Numbered from the stretch's first letter, positions 1-9,124 are shown. The stretch is DNA of 50,487 nucleotides from Ochrovirga pacifica (GCF_000220525.1 NZ_AFPK01000046.1:1-50487); one strand, 5' to 3'. A program made the numbers and translations. The notes: generated from the letters alone by a model not told the origin.

Positions 1-120
1 TTTGATAGCATACAACACGCCAAAAAAGCAACAAAAAGTGCTATTAATCTATACAACCAAATAATATTACACGCATTTTTAGATTATAAAACACCAAATA
101 GGATGTGTTTAAAAACAGCC
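1..120 (+). pseudogene. C-terminal fragment of IS3-like transposase (OrfB)
   Basis: Forty codons of an open frame enter from the left edge and end at TAA (118-120). The last residues resemble the end of an rve-type integrase core from IS3 elements (aspartate-tyrosine-lysine-threonine-proline-asparagine). The core itself is outside the window. It may be the intact end of a real transposase gene or a remnant; the altered R-P-H motif favours a degenerate copy. Confidence 0.5.
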
Positions 121-162
121 TAAATTCAATTTTAACCTGTAGCCATATTTTAGGACTAGACA
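1..162 (+). mobile_element. Right end of an IS3-family-like insertion sequence (partial)
   Basis: The frame starting at base 1 is open for 40 codons and stops at 118-120. Its end (LYNQ, then LDYKTPN) matches the usual C-terminus of IS3-family OrfB transposases, where an LYN...RPH.SL..KTP pattern precedes the stop. The R-P-H part has changed to I-L-H, so the copy may be decayed. About 40 bases after the stop comes CTGTAGCCATATTTTAGG followed by ACTAGACA, resembling the terminal inverted repeat of Bacteroidota IS3-like elements and placing the element boundary near base 162. The catalytic DDE residues and the left end lie outside the window, so whether the element is intact cannot be judged. 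Confidence 0.62.
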
Positions 163-214
163 TTATGAGGCTGAACTTTAGTCCTCTTTTTATTCACAAT
201 AAAAGCCCTCTGTA

Positions 215-1519
215 CTATTTCCCCATCAAACCGGGTAAAAACATGCTTATTTGTGGAATAAAAGTAACTAAGAGTAAAACAATAACCATAACCGCTAAAA
301 AAGGCAATAAGGGCTTAATAACTTTACTCACTTCTACACCAGCAACTCCACTACCAATAAACAGCAGGGTTCCCACTGGAGGAGTACATAGGCCAATACA
401 TAAATTAAGTACCATTACAATACCAAAATGTACAGGATCCATCCCTATTTCTGTAACAATTGGCAAAAAGATAGGTGTAAAAATTAACACCGCTGGAGTC
501 ATGTCCATAAAAGTTCCTACAATTAGCAAAGTAATATTAATGGCCACCAGCATCATAACAGGATTGTCAAAACTAGAAAGCATAAATCTTGATATCATTT
601 GCGGAATTTCATTATAAGCAAATAGCCAAGACAAAGCCATAGAAGTACTAATTAAAAACATGACAACAGCTACGGTTTTAGAACTTTTTACAATAACAGT
701 TCCCAAATCCTTTATTTTCATTTCTTTGTAAGCAAAACTCAACACCAAAGCATAAACTACGGCAATTACTGCACCTTCTGTAGCTGTAAACACACCAAAT
801 ACAATTCCGCCAACTACCACAATAATCATTAAAATACTTAAAATAGCTTTTCTAAAATCTTCCCATAATTGAGAAAAAGGTACACGATCTTCTTTAGGAA
901 ATTTGTTTTTTACAGCTACCATAGCAGCCCAAACAATAAAAGCCAACCCTAATAAAATCCCTGGCAAATATCCTGCTAAAAACAGGGCTTCTACAGAGGC
1001 TGTTCCTGCACTTGCCAAAGCAAAAACAATCAACACATTACTTGGTGGAATAATCAGTCCTACCGTAGAAGAAGTAATATTTAACGAAGCACTAAAAGGC
1101 TTTGGATAGTTTTCTTTTTCCATTCGTTTAGACAAAATACCTCCAATAGCCGAAGCCGATGCTGCTGCTGAACCTGAAACAGCACCAAAGAACATGGCCG
1201 AAATAATATTTACATACAGCAATCCTCCGGGAAAACTTCCTACCAAAGATTTGGAAAAATTCACCAAACGATTGGCAATACCTCCACTATTCATTATATC
1301 CCCTGCCAATATAAAAAAAGGAATAGCTAACAAAGCAAAACTATCAATACCTGTAGTCATTTGTTGCATAATAGTAGTAACAGCAGGCAACCAAGGCAAA
1401 CTAATTAACAAAGTAATGGTGGTGGCAATACCTACACTATAAGAAACAGGTACTTTTAACATCAATAAGGCAAACAATATCACAAATAAAGTGATAACTC
1501 CTACAACGGCAATACTCAT
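215..1519 (-). CDS. dctM: TRAP transporter large permease (DctM family)
   Basis: A 434-residue, almost entirely hydrophobic protein of the usual DctM length (about 425-435). It has the repeated transmembrane helices and the glycine/serine-rich GAVSGSAAASASAIGG segment near residues 112-127 typical of the large TRAP permease. It forms the ion-coupled translocation channel in the inner membrane, working with DctQ and the binding protein DctP. Its start overlaps the end of dctQ by four bases, and it is the last gene of an operon that also encodes uxaC, uxuA and an SDR mannonate oxidoreductase, so the cargo is probably a hexuronate such as glucuronate. The family call is firm; the substrate is inferred from context. 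Confidence 0.93.
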   Translation of the reverse strand: MSIAVVGVITLFVILFALLMLKVPVSYSVGIATTITLLISLPWLPAVTTIMQQMTTGIDSFALLAIPFFILAGDIMNSGGIANRLVNFSKSLVGSFPGGLLYVNIISAMFFGAVSGSAAASASAIGGILSKRMEKENYPKPFSASLNITSSTVGLIIPPSNVLIVFALASAGTASVEALFLAGYLPGILLGLAFIVWAAMVAVKNKFPKEDRVPFSQLWEDFRKAILSILMIIVVVGGIVFGVFTATEGAVIAVVYALVLSFAYKEMKIKDLGTVIVKSSKTVAVVMFLISTSMALSWLFAYNEIPQMISRFMLSSFDNPVMMLVAINITLLIVGTFMDMTPAVLIFTPIFLPIVTEIGMDPVHFGIVMVLNLCIGLCTPPVGTLLFIGSGVAGVEVSKVIKPLLPFLAVMVIVLLLVTFIPQISMFLPGLMGK

Positions 1520-2022
1520 AATGATCTATTTTTTGGGTTAGAAATCTCTTTCTTATGATTTCTTGTATAATGAATAATATGGAAACTACTAAAGAATAAT
1601 ATTACGAAGCCACAAATAGGCACTATGCTATACACATAACCTACTGGTAAACCTAACGATGGTGATAACTGACCTAATTTAAGTGTAATGTTTACCAAAT
1701 TGACCCCTCCTATCACCATTACAAACAAAGCAAAAAACATAATGCTAAACTCAATAAACAAACTCAACACATATTTGCCTTTAACACTAAACTTTTCATA
1801 AAAAAAATCTATCGCCATTTGTCCTTTGTAACTTCTAGAATAGGCCGTAGCAATAACTGCCAACCAAATAAGTAAAAAACGAGATAGCTCTTCTGTAAAT
1901 CCAGAGCTAATTTTTGCATAACGAGCAATAACTTGCCATACCACATCTATAACCAAAACAATGAATATAGCTACCAATAGCAGTTCCAATACTCTTTTTA
2001 TTCCGTTAAATAACTTTTCCAT
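1516..2022 (-). CDS. dctQ: TRAP transporter small permease (DctQ family)
   Basis: A 168-residue protein with four predicted membrane segments, the standard DctQ architecture. The stretch SSGFTEELSRFLLIWLA (about 38-54) carries the E-E-x-x-R-x-x-x-x-W signature of the family. It sits between dctP (one base away) and dctM (four-base overlap), giving the usual P-Q-M order and implying translational coupling. It bridges the binding protein and the large permease in the inner membrane. Uronate as cargo is inferred from neighbours, not from this protein. Confidence 0.92.
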   Translation of the reverse strand: MEKLFNGIKRVLELLLVAIFIVLVIDVVWQVIARYAKISSGFTEELSRFLLIWLAVIATAYSRSYKGQMAIDFFYEKFSVKGKYVLSLFIEFSIMFFALFVMVIGGVNLVNITLKLGQLSPSLGLPVGYVYSIVPICGFVILFFSSFHIIHYTRNHKKEISNPKNRSL

Positions 2023-2023
2023 T

Positions 2024-2989
2024 TTACTTTGTGTTTTGAATTGCTTCTACCAGGTTTCCAAAAGATTTCTTTTTAAACTCTTCAATAATTAATTGAGTTT
2101 TTTCTCTAAACGGTGCTTTGTCTGGTCGATAAATATGCACCCCGGCTTTTTCTATGATGCTTAGCCCTTGGTTTACGGATGCTTCCCAAAATTTCTTTTG
2201 CGCTTGAGCTGATGTATTTGCTGCTTTATACACCCATCGTTTTTCTTGCTCAGACAATCTTTCTAAGGTTTTAGTTCCTATAATTAACACATCGGGTATG
2301 TAAGTGTGCTCATCATAACTGTAATGCTTACACACCTCAAAATGACGAGACGTAACGAAGGAAGGAATATTGTTCTCTGCACCATCTACCACCCCTTGTT
2401 GCAAAGCCGTATAAAGCTCTCCATAAGCCATTGGGGTAGGCGAAGCATTTAATGCACTTACCATTTTTACCGCTGTAGGGTCATTCATTACTCTAATTTT
2501 TAACCCTTTTACATCTTCTGCCGAGTTTAAAGGTTTGTTTACCGTATAAAAACTTCGAGCTCCAGCATCGTAAAAACACAAACCTCTTAACCATCTATCA
2601 TCACCTTTAGCTAAAAGTGTTTTGCCTATATCACCTTCTAATACTTTAAAGCAATGTTCTTTGTCTCTAAAAATGTAGGGAATACTTACAGCTCCGTATT
2701 CTGGCACAAAGTTGGCCATGGTAGCAGCACTTACTTTAGTCATGGCAATACTTCCTATTTGAAGTAACTCTAACGCTTCTCGTTCTCCTCCTAATTGTCC
2801 ATCAGGATAAATTTTTACCGTTAACTTACCCTTTGAAGCTTTGGCTAATTCTTGTTGAAAAACCACAATTCCTTTGTGTACAGGGTGCGAAATCGGTAAA
2901 CTGTGAGCTAAGGTCAGCGTTTTGGTATCTTTTAGCTCCGAACAGGAGACCAAAAAAAACACACAAATCAAATAAAAATATACTCTCAT
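2024..2989 (-). CDS. dctP: TRAP transporter substrate-binding protein (DctP family), lipoprotein
   Basis: A 321-residue extracytoplasmic solute receptor. The N-terminus is a lipoprotein signal with lipobox LVSC (Cys16), so it should be membrane-anchored rather than free. The family features LAHSLP near the mature N-terminus, LGGEREALELLQ (about 66-77) and IRVMNDPTAVKMVSALNASPTPM (about 165-187) are present; the arginine just before V-M-N is the conserved residue that binds the substrate carboxylate in TRAP receptors. A 50-bp gap separates it from uxaC, the longest gap in the operon, so a local promoter or processing site is possible although none is evident. Confidence 0.93.
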   Translation of the reverse strand: MRVYFYLICVFFLVSCSELKDTKTLTLAHSLPISHPVHKGIVVFQQELAKASKGKLTVKIYPDGQLGGEREALELLQIGSIAMTKVSAATMANFVPEYGAVSIPYIFRDKEHCFKVLEGDIGKTLLAKGDDRWLRGLCFYDAGARSFYTVNKPLNSAEDVKGLKIRVMNDPTAVKMVSALNASPTPMAYGELYTALQQGVVDGAENNIPSFVTSRHFEVCKHYSYDEHTYIPDVLIIGTKTLERLSEQEKRWVYKAANTSAQAQKKFWEASVNQGLSIIEKAGVHIYRPDKAPFREKTQLIIEEFKKKSFGNLVEAIQNTK

Positions 2990-3039
2990 AACTATGTTTT
3001 AAGTAGCTGCATGGGCAACTTTTTTGAATATTTATACTC

Positions 3040-4452
3040 TTAAAATTTAAAATAATTTACAGCGTTGTTAAAGCAAATATCTTCAACCATTTTTCCTAAA
3101 AACTCCATGTCATTTGGCAATTCTCCATTGATAACATCTTGGCCTATTAGTTGACATAAAATTCTTCTAAAATATTCGTGCCTAGGAAAAGATAAAAAAC
3201 TTCTACTATCGGTCAACATCCCAACAAAGCGACTTAACAAACCAATATCTGATAAAACTTGTAATTGTTTTTCCATTCCGTTTTTCTGATCTAAAAACCA
3301 CCAAGCTGCTCCCCATTGCATTTTACCCGGCACATCACTGCTTTGAAAATTCCCCATCATGGTTGCAAAAACCTCGTTATGTGCTGGGTTTAGATTGTAA
3401 GTAATAGTTTTAGCCAATTGATTTTCACTATCCAACCGATTAAAAAATTTAGATAATTGACTGGCAAAATTGTAATCTCCTATAGAATCACATCCAGCAT
3501 CGGCTCCAAAAGAAGCTATCAATCTAGAGTTGTTATTTCTGATAGGCCCCAAATGAAATTGTTGTGTCCAATCTTTATCAGCATACATTACAGACAAGCT
3601 GTATAAGATACAAGAACGATACTGGTTGTTTTCTTCTGTTGATAAGTTTTCTCCTTTGATTCTTTTTAAAATAGCATCATTTACAATAGCTTCATCAAAA
3701 TCATCAAAGATCAAAGGGCCTGTTAGTCCAAAATCTGACAAACGACATCCTACCTCAGCAAAAAAGTCTACTCTTTGTTGTAATGCTTCTTTTAAAGAAA
3801 CCAAATCATTAATCTCAACTCCTGATATTTTCGCTAATTTCTGAATGTAAGCAACAAATCCATCTCCTTCAATATTTACGATATTGTCTGCTCTAAAGGT
3901 TGGCAATACCTTGGTGTCAAAATCATTTTCTGCAATGTAGATATGCCATTTTAAATCATCTGTAGGATCATCTGTAGTACAAACCACTTTTACATCCGCT
4001 TGATTTAACAAGTCTTGCGGAGTTGTGCTTTGAAGTTTTTTGCTGGTTTGTTCATAAATAGCTTTACAAGTAGAGGGTTGCAAAATATCGGTAATACCAA
4101 AATACTTTTTCAACTCTAAGTGTGTCCAATGAAACAAAGGGTTTCGTAAGGTATAAGGTACGGTTTCTGCCCATTTTTCAAACTTCTCATATGCACTAGC
4201 ATTTCCAGTAATGTATTTTTCTTCTACTCCATTGGCACGCATACCTCTCCATTTGTAATGATCTTCTGCCAACCAGGCTTCTGTTATATTGGTAAAAGGT
4301 TGATTTTTGGCAATCATTTCTGCCGAAAGGTGATTGTGATAATCAACAATAGGCATTTGGGCTGCGTGGTTATGATATAATATTTTTGCGGGTTCATTAT
4401 GCAGCAAAAAATCGTCGTTCATAAAATTTGGATCGTTCTTTATACTGCTCAT
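3040..4452 (-). CDS. uxaC: Glucuronate isomerase
   Basis: A 470-residue cytoplasmic enzyme, the full length of the UxaC family (amidohydrolase superfamily). It converts D-glucuronate to D-fructuronate (and galacturonate to tagaturonate). The metal-binding stretch VDYHNHLSAE lies near residues 36-45, and the family blocks FHLGPIRNNN and LTDSRSFLSFPRHEYFRRILC are easily recognised. It lies one base from uxuA in the same operon, so the product passes directly to the mannonate branch. No tagaturonate reductase or altronate dehydratase occurs nearby, so glucuronate (or iduronate/4-deoxy-uronates after isomerisation) is the likelier route than galacturonate. Confidence 0.96.
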   Translation of the reverse strand: MSSIKNDPNFMNDDFLLHNEPAKILYHNHAAQMPIVDYHNHLSAEMIAKNQPFTNITEAWLAEDHYKWRGMRANGVEEKYITGNASAYEKFEKWAETVPYTLRNPLFHWTHLELKKYFGITDILQPSTCKAIYEQTSKKLQSTTPQDLLNQADVKVVCTTDDPTDDLKWHIYIAENDFDTKVLPTFRADNIVNIEGDGFVAYIQKLAKISGVEINDLVSLKEALQQRVDFFAEVGCRLSDFGLTGPLIFDDFDEAIVNDAILKRIKGENLSTEENNQYRSCILYSLSVMYADKDWTQQFHLGPIRNNNSRLIASFGADAGCDSIGDYNFASQLSKFFNRLDSENQLAKTITYNLNPAHNEVFATMMGNFQSSDVPGKMQWGAAWWFLDQKNGMEKQLQVLSDIGLLSRFVGMLTDSRSFLSFPRHEYFRRILCQLIGQDVINGELPNDMEFLGKMVEDICFNNAVNYFKF

Positions 4453-4453
4453 C

Positions 4454-5614
4454 TTACAAACTTCTTTTGATTCCTAATTCCAAACCTCTTAATTCTGCCA
4501 ACCCTTTCATTCTACCCAAAGCTGTATAACCACAATACGCTTTGTTATTGATAAGATCATCAATTATTTGGTGTCCATGATCGGGTCTCATCGGCAACTC
4601 AATCCCTCTTTTGGCTTCTATTTTAGCCACTGCTTTTACCACCTGATACATATCACTAGATCCGCCCAAATGCTCATCTTCAAAAAAGCTTCCATCTGCT
4701 TCTCTACGCACATTTCTTAAATGTAAAAAGTGAATTCTGTCTCCAAACTTCTCTATCATTTTAGGCAAATCGTTGTTCGGATTTGCTCCTAAAGAACCTG
4801 TACAAAAAGTAATTCCATTAGAAGGGCTATTAACAAACCCTACCAAATCATCCAAATCTGCTTCAGATTTAATAATTCTTGGCAAACCTAATATATCCAT
4901 TGGTGGGTCGTCTGGATGGATAGCCATAACAACACCATTTTCTTCGGCTACAGGAATTACTTCATTCAAGAAAAAAGACAAATTGTTTTTTAAATCTTGA
5001 TGAGAGTAACCATCGTACTGAGCAATCATGGCTTTAAATTCGTCCATTGACAAGTCATCTACTGTACCTGGCAATCCCTTTAATATACAATCCGACAAAC
5101 GTTTTTTTTCTTCTGATGACATCTGTTTAAAATAAGTTTCTGCCTTTGCTAAAACCTCAGCAGTATAATCATTCTCTGCTCCTTTGCGCTCCATCAAATA
5201 CATCTCAAAAACGGCCATTTCTACTTTGTCAAAACGTAAAGCTGTAGCCCCATTTGGCAATGTCCAAAACAATTGTGTACGTGTCCAGTCTAACACTGGC
5301 ATAAAATTGTAGCAAATGTTTTTTACACCACAAGCCGCTACATTTTTTATGCTTTGTTTGTAATTTTCTATGCGTTGCAAATAGTCTCCCTTTTGCAACT
5401 TTATATTTTCATGAATGGGAATACTTTCAATAAAATCCCATGTAAGACCTGCTGCTTCTATGGTATTTTTAACTTTCTGAATTTCTTCAATTCCCCATAC
5501 TTCTCCATTTTTAATATGATGCAATGCTGTTACTACTCCTGTAGCACCTGCTTGTTTAATATGAGCTAACTGAACAGAGTCAGTTTCTCCAAACCATCTA
5601 AATGTTTGTTTCAT
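4454..5614 (-). CDS. uxuA: Mannonate dehydratase
   Basis: A 386-residue TIM-barrel protein with the canonical start MKQTFRWFGETDSV and the motifs MAIHPDDPP (about 230-238), FCTGSLGANPNNDLP and HLRNV of the UxuA family. It dehydrates D-mannonate to 2-keto-3-deoxy-D-gluconate. It lies between uxaC and the sulfatase gene with one-base gaps on both sides. KDG kinase and KDPG aldolase, needed to finish the pathway, are not in the window and must be elsewhere. Confidence 0.96.
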   Translation of the reverse strand: MKQTFRWFGETDSVQLAHIKQAGATGVVTALHHIKNGEVWGIEEIQKVKNTIEAAGLTWDFIESIPIHENIKLQKGDYLQRIENYKQSIKNVAACGVKNICYNFMPVLDWTRTQLFWTLPNGATALRFDKVEMAVFEMYLMERKGAENDYTAEVLAKAETYFKQMSSEEKKRLSDCILKGLPGTVDDLSMDEFKAMIAQYDGYSHQDLKNNLSFFLNEVIPVAEENGVVMAIHPDDPPMDILGLPRIIKSEADLDDLVGFVNSPSNGITFCTGSLGANPNNDLPKMIEKFGDRIHFLHLRNVRREADGSFFEDEHLGGSSDMYQVVKAVAKIEAKRGIELPMRPDHGHQIIDDLINNKAYCGYTALGRMKGLAELRGLELGIKRSL

Positions 5615-5615
5615 T

Positions 5616-7055
5616 TTAATTTCTTTTTAAATCTTTTAATTTAACCAATTGCAACAATTCTTTGACAACCTTTGGGTGTTGAGCAATCACATTATTTGTT
5701 TCAAAAGGGTCTTTTTTATGATTAAATAACTCTATGGGCTTATTGGCTTTAAGCGTTAACCGGTACGTATGATTTCGAATACTACAGGCATCATTTCTAT
5801 AAGCAAAAGCCACGTGACCTTTTTCTTTTGGATTTCTCAACAAGGGTTTCAAAGATACTCCGTCTGCAAAAGCAGGTATTGGCAAATCTGTCAAGTCACA
5901 TAGCGTTGGAAAAATATCTACCGTTTCAACAATAGCTTTTGTTCCTTTTCCTTTTTTACGTACTGATTTATCGACAATAATTAATGGTGAATGCAAAGCT
6001 TCATCAAACAAGCTATGTTTTCCCCATATGGCATGATCCCCTAAACTCCAACCATGATCTCCCCACAATACAATAACTGTGTTCTTATCTAGTCCTGTTT
6101 CCTTTAGTTTATCTAATACTTTACCTACCTGTGCATCTGTATAGGTAACGCAAGCAGCGTAATGCTTTTTAACCTCGTTGGCAAAATTCTTATCATCTCT
6201 TGGGTCTTTATCCAATCGATTGTATTTCATGAATTCACCTGAGGCATGCCATGTAGAATTCCAAACTGGTTTTTCAGGAAACGGAGCATCGGGAATCTGA
6301 ACTCCGTTGTAAATATCGTAATATTTTTTGGGAGCACCAAAAGGTAAATGAGGTCTGATAAAACCCACAGCAAAAAAGAATGGCTGCTTATTTTCTCTTA
6401 GTTTTTCTAGTGTTTGGATAGCTGCATTGGCAATATGACCATCAGGATAGGTCGTATCGTCCCCTTCTTTGGATTGAAATACAGCCATATTGCTTGCATT
6501 TTTTCTTGTTTCTCCGTTTGCAAGTCCATGCATTGCTCCTTGTGGACTCTTCCATTGTGCGTAAGGAATCCAACTTTTATCCCAAGCACCTGGCATTTCA
6601 ATCTCATTAGGATCGTTCCAGCCTTTTCCACCTCTTCCTCCAGGATGGTGAGACACTTTTCCGAGAGCTAGCGTTGTATATCCGTGTTGTTTAAACCAAT
6701 CTGGCATACTTGGTAAAACAGTATTCGGATTTTCTTTCATCTTTTTCTGTCTTCTAAACAACGCTGCATTTGCATTTTTAAAAGTTCCAGTAGTTTCGTA
6801 CAAGCCTGTAAGCATGGTATAACGGGACGGTCCGCAACTTGGAGCATTTACATAATGATTGTAAAAAGCTCTTCCATTTTTAGCCAAAGCATCCATATTT
6901 GGAGAAACTATATAATCTGCTCCAAACGATTTAAGCTCAGGGCGTAAATCATCCACACAAATTAACAACACATTCTTTTTTTGCTGTCCGGATATAGACG
7001 AAAAAGATAAGATTGTTACAATAGCAATAACTATTTTATTCGTTTTAAGTCTCAT
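5616..7055 (-). CDS. Secreted sulfatase, iduronate-2-sulfatase-like (S1 family)
   Basis: A 479-residue sulfatase with an N-terminal signal peptide (hydrophobic core about 8-20, then QQKK). The active-site motif CGPSRYTMLTG starts at Cys74, which must be converted to formylglycine. The metal-binding VDDLRP (about 34-39) and the late WGDHGWSLGDHAIWGKHSLFD stretch (about 333-353, split here as WGDHGWSLGD and HAIWGKH) match iduronate-2-sulfatase-like enzymes, probably subfamily S1_7. It is embedded in the uronate operon, two bases from uxuB and one from uxuA, so the sulfate ester is probably on a uronate or on a residue attached to one. The exact position of the removed sulfate cannot be read from sequence. 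Confidence 0.9.
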   Translation of the reverse strand: MRLKTNKIVIAIVTILSFSSISGQQKKNVLLICVDDLRPELKSFGADYIVSPNMDALAKNGRAFYNHYVNAPSCGPSRYTMLTGLYETTGTFKNANAALFRRQKKMKENPNTVLPSMPDWFKQHGYTTLALGKVSHHPGGRGGKGWNDPNEIEMPGAWDKSWIPYAQWKSPQGAMHGLANGETRKNASNMAVFQSKEGDDTTYPDGHIANAAIQTLEKLRENKQPFFFAVGFIRPHLPFGAPKKYYDIYNGVQIPDAPFPEKPVWNSTWHASGEFMKYNRLDKDPRDDKNFANEVKKHYAACVTYTDAQVGKVLDKLKETGLDKNTVIVLWGDHGWSLGDHAIWGKHSLFDEALHSPLIIVDKSVRKKGKGTKAIVETVDIFPTLCDLTDLPIPAFADGVSLKPLLRNPKEKGHVAFAYRNDACSIRNHTYRLTLKANKPIELFNHKKDPFETNNVIAQHPKVVKELLQLVKLKDLKRN

Positions 7056-7057
7056 CT

Positions 7058-7873
7058 TTATACACCGCTAAACGCACTAAAACCACCATCTATAGGCACC
7101 ACAATTCCAGTTACAAAACTTGCTGCATCGCTTAACAACCACTGTACGGTTCCATTAAGTTCTTCCGATTTTCCAAAACGTTTCATAGGTGTGTTTTGTA
7201 TAATGGTATTTCCTCTATCGGTATAAGAACCATCTTCATTTGTTAGCAAACGTAAGTTTTGTTTCCCTATAAAAAATCCAGGAGCAATGGCATTTACACG
7301 AATTTGGTCTCCGTGTCTTAAAGCAAATTCGGTTGCCAACCATTTGGTAAAATTGTCTATTGCCGCTTTAGAAGCAGAATATCCTACAACTCGGGTTAAA
7401 GCTTGAGCAGCTGCCATAGAGGATACATTGATAATGCTCCCTTTTCCCCCTGCAACAATTTCCTTTCCAAAAACCATACAAGGCAAAACAGTTCCGTCCA
7501 AATTCAGTTCAGAAACTTTTCTAAAATCTTTCATTTGCAAATCAAAGATAGATTTGTCTGGACCAATAGTTGCTCCAGGCATATTCCCTCCTGCTGCATT
7601 AATCAAACTATCTATTTTCCCCCATTGTTTTATGATTTTATTTTTGACTGTAACCAAAGCTTCTTCATTTAACACATCGCAAGCAAAACCAATTACCTGA
7701 TCACTTATTTGCCTAAGTTCTAACAACTTATCAGCAACGGTTTGTTCACTTCTACTAATAATTACCACTTTAGCGTTTTCTTTTAACAAGTGTGCTGCAA
7801 TACTCCCCCCTAGTACTCCTGCACCACCAGTAACAACAATTACCTGATGTTGGATATTAAATAATTCTGTCAT
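7058..7873 (-). CDS. uxuB: SDR-family D-mannonate oxidoreductase (fructuronate reductase)
   Basis: A 271-residue short-chain dehydrogenase. The Rossmann motif TGGAGVLGG is at about 15-23, the catalytic serine lies in INVSSMAAA and the Y-x-x-x-K pair in YSASKAAID. It resembles the SDR-type UxuB (YjmF) of Bacillus rather than the long-chain enterobacterial UxuB. It reduces D-fructuronate to D-mannonate with NAD(P)H, linking uxaC and uxuA in the same operon. First gene of the operon; an operator-like palindrome lies 16-35 bases upstream of the start codon. Gluconate 5-dehydrogenase-like activity is the main alternative for this SDR subgroup, but context favours fructuronate. Confidence 0.85.
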   Translation of the reverse strand: MTELFNIQHQVIVVTGGAGVLGGSIAAHLLKENAKVVIISRSEQTVADKLLELRQISDQVIGFACDVLNEEALVTVKNKIIKQWGKIDSLINAAGGNMPGATIGPDKSIFDLQMKDFRKVSELNLDGTVLPCMVFGKEIVAGGKGSIINVSSMAAAQALTRVVGYSASKAAIDNFTKWLATEFALRHGDQIRVNAIAPGFFIGKQNLRLLTNEDGSYTDRGNTIIQNTPMKRFGKSEELNGTVQWLLSDAASFVTGIVVPIDGGFSAFSGV

Positions 7874-7888
7874 TTTTTGTTTTGTTTT

Positions 7889-7908
7889 TTTCGTGTACGT
7901 ACACGAAA
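7889..7908. promoter_or_regulatory. LacI-type operator, perfect 20-bp palindrome
   Basis: TTTCGTGTACGTACACGAAA is a perfect inverted repeat between the divergent uxuB operon and the LacI-family gene. It overlaps a minus-strand -7-like element CGAAATTA (7904-7911; TAATTTCG on the minus strand, one mismatch to TAnnTTTG), a position suited to repression. A half-site AATTTCGTG lies at 7935-7943. A 17/20 match occurs upstream of the GH28 gene at 48337-48356 with the same offset from its -7 box. Confidence 0.82.
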
Positions 7909-7955
7909 TTAATCATTTATTTAAATAAATTACAAATTTCGTGTTTTTTTTAAAT

Positions 7956-7963
7956 TACTTTTG
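7956..7963 (+). promoter_or_regulatory. -7 promoter element of the LacI-family gene
   Basis: TACTTTTG matches the Bacteroidota -7 consensus TAnnTTTG. It predicts a transcript starting near 7967 and a leader of about 36 bases before the TTG start at 8003. Confidence 0.6.
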
Positions 7964-8002
7964 TAGTTTATGTTGCGCTAATAAACCTTTAATAATAAGC
8001 TT

Positions 8003-9043
8003 TTGAATAGAATTAAAGACATTGCAAAAAAAGCAAACGTATCGGCAGGAACTGTAGATAGAGTAATCCATAATCGAGGAGGAGTTTCTGAAAAAACACG
8101 TGTTAAAATTTTAAAAATAATTGAAGAAAATAATTATACTGTTAACCCAATAGCAAGTATTTTAGCTTCTAAAAAAAAGTTTACCATTGCAACTTTGCTT
8201 CCAAGAGCTACATCCAATAACGATTTTTGGCAGAGTCCTAAAGAAGGCGTTATAGCTTCTGCTGATGAAATTCATAGTTTGGGAATAGACGTTCTTCATT
8301 TTGAATTTGATCAGTTTCGTCCTGAAAGTTATATAGAAGCATTTTACAAATTGTTAGAAAGCGACCCCAGTGCAGTTCTACTTGCTCCTGTTTTACACAA
8401 AGAAACCATAGAAATTATACACTTATTAGACCAAAAAAAGATTCCGTACGTTACCATTAATGCCGAAACTGAGGGTCTTAATAACCTATCGTATATAGGA
8501 CAAAACTCTTACAAAGGTGGCTACCTTGCTGGTAAGTTAATGAATTGGGTACTGCCACCAAACGCTACTATTTTGATTGTGGAAATAAGAAAAAACATAG
8601 ACAACCACAAGGCTATCACCAATAGAATTAAAGGATTTAAAGCCTATTTTGATGAACATAAAAAAAAGAAAAGCATTCAACATATTACCATAGACCAGCT
8701 AGACAATGAGAATTTCGTAAATCAATCTTTAGCTACTTTTTTAGAAGAGTATCCGCAAACAAAAGGTATTTTTGTTCCTTCTAGTAAAGCGCATCATATT
8801 GCTAAAAGTATTCAAATTTTAAAACGTAAGGATATAGAAATTGGAGGCTTTGATACTACGCCCCAAAATATAGATTTTTTAAAAAACGAACATATCGATT
8901 TTCTAATCAGTCAAAAACCCTATCAACAAGGCTACGAAGGAATTAAGTTATTATTCAATTACTTAATTCATAAAAAAGAACCTTTAAAAAATTACTTCCT
9001 TCCTATAGAAATTGTATTAAAAGAAAATGTAGACTACCACTAA
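8003..9043 (+). CDS. LacI-family transcriptional regulator of uronate catabolism
   Basis: A 346-residue regulator. Residues 1-50 form the LacI helix-turn-helix and hinge (IKDIAKKANVSAGTVDRV, then RGGVSEKTR), followed by a periplasmic-binding-protein-like ligand domain. The start must be TTG at 8003: an in-frame TAA lies at 7982-7984 and there is no ATG between it and the HTH, which begins at residue 4. It is divergent from the uxuB operon across a perfect palindrome. Expected to repress this operon, and probably the distant GH28 gene, until a uronate or pathway intermediate binds. The inducer is unknown. Confidence 0.88.
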   Translation: MNRIKDIAKKANVSAGTVDRVIHNRGGVSEKTRVKILKIIEENNYTVNPIASILASKKKFTIATLLPRATSNNDFWQSPKEGVIASADEIHSLGIDVLHFEFDQFRPESYIEAFYKLLESDPSAVLLAPVLHKETIEIIHLLDQKKIPYVTINAETEGLNNLSYIGQNSYKGGYLAGKLMNWVLPPNATILIVEIRKNIDNHKAITNRIKGFKAYFDEHKKKKSIQHITIDQLDNENFVNQSLATFLEEYPQTKGIFVPSSKAHHIAKSIQILKRKDIEIGGFDTTPQNIDFLKNEHIDFLISQKPYQQGYEGIKLLFNYLIHKKEPLKNYFLPIEIVLKENVDYH

Positions 9044-9087
9044 AAAAGAGTTTCTGCAATCTGTTTTTATAGCTAAATGTAATGCTT

Positions 9088-9095
9088 TATATTTG
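9088..9095 (+). promoter_or_regulatory. -7 promoter element of dapD
   Basis: TATATTTG, an exact TAnnTTTG match, 30 bases upstream of the dapD start codon. Confidence 0.65.
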
Positions 9096-9124
9096 CCCGA
9101 TTACTTTTTAGAAAACAGATAATT

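Noticed and set aside
152..185. Possible terminator (AGGACTA...TAGTCCT) downstream of dctM
   Set aside because: A 7-bp stem with a 20-base loop lacking a T-run in the operon's direction; the left arm is better explained as the end of the IS element.
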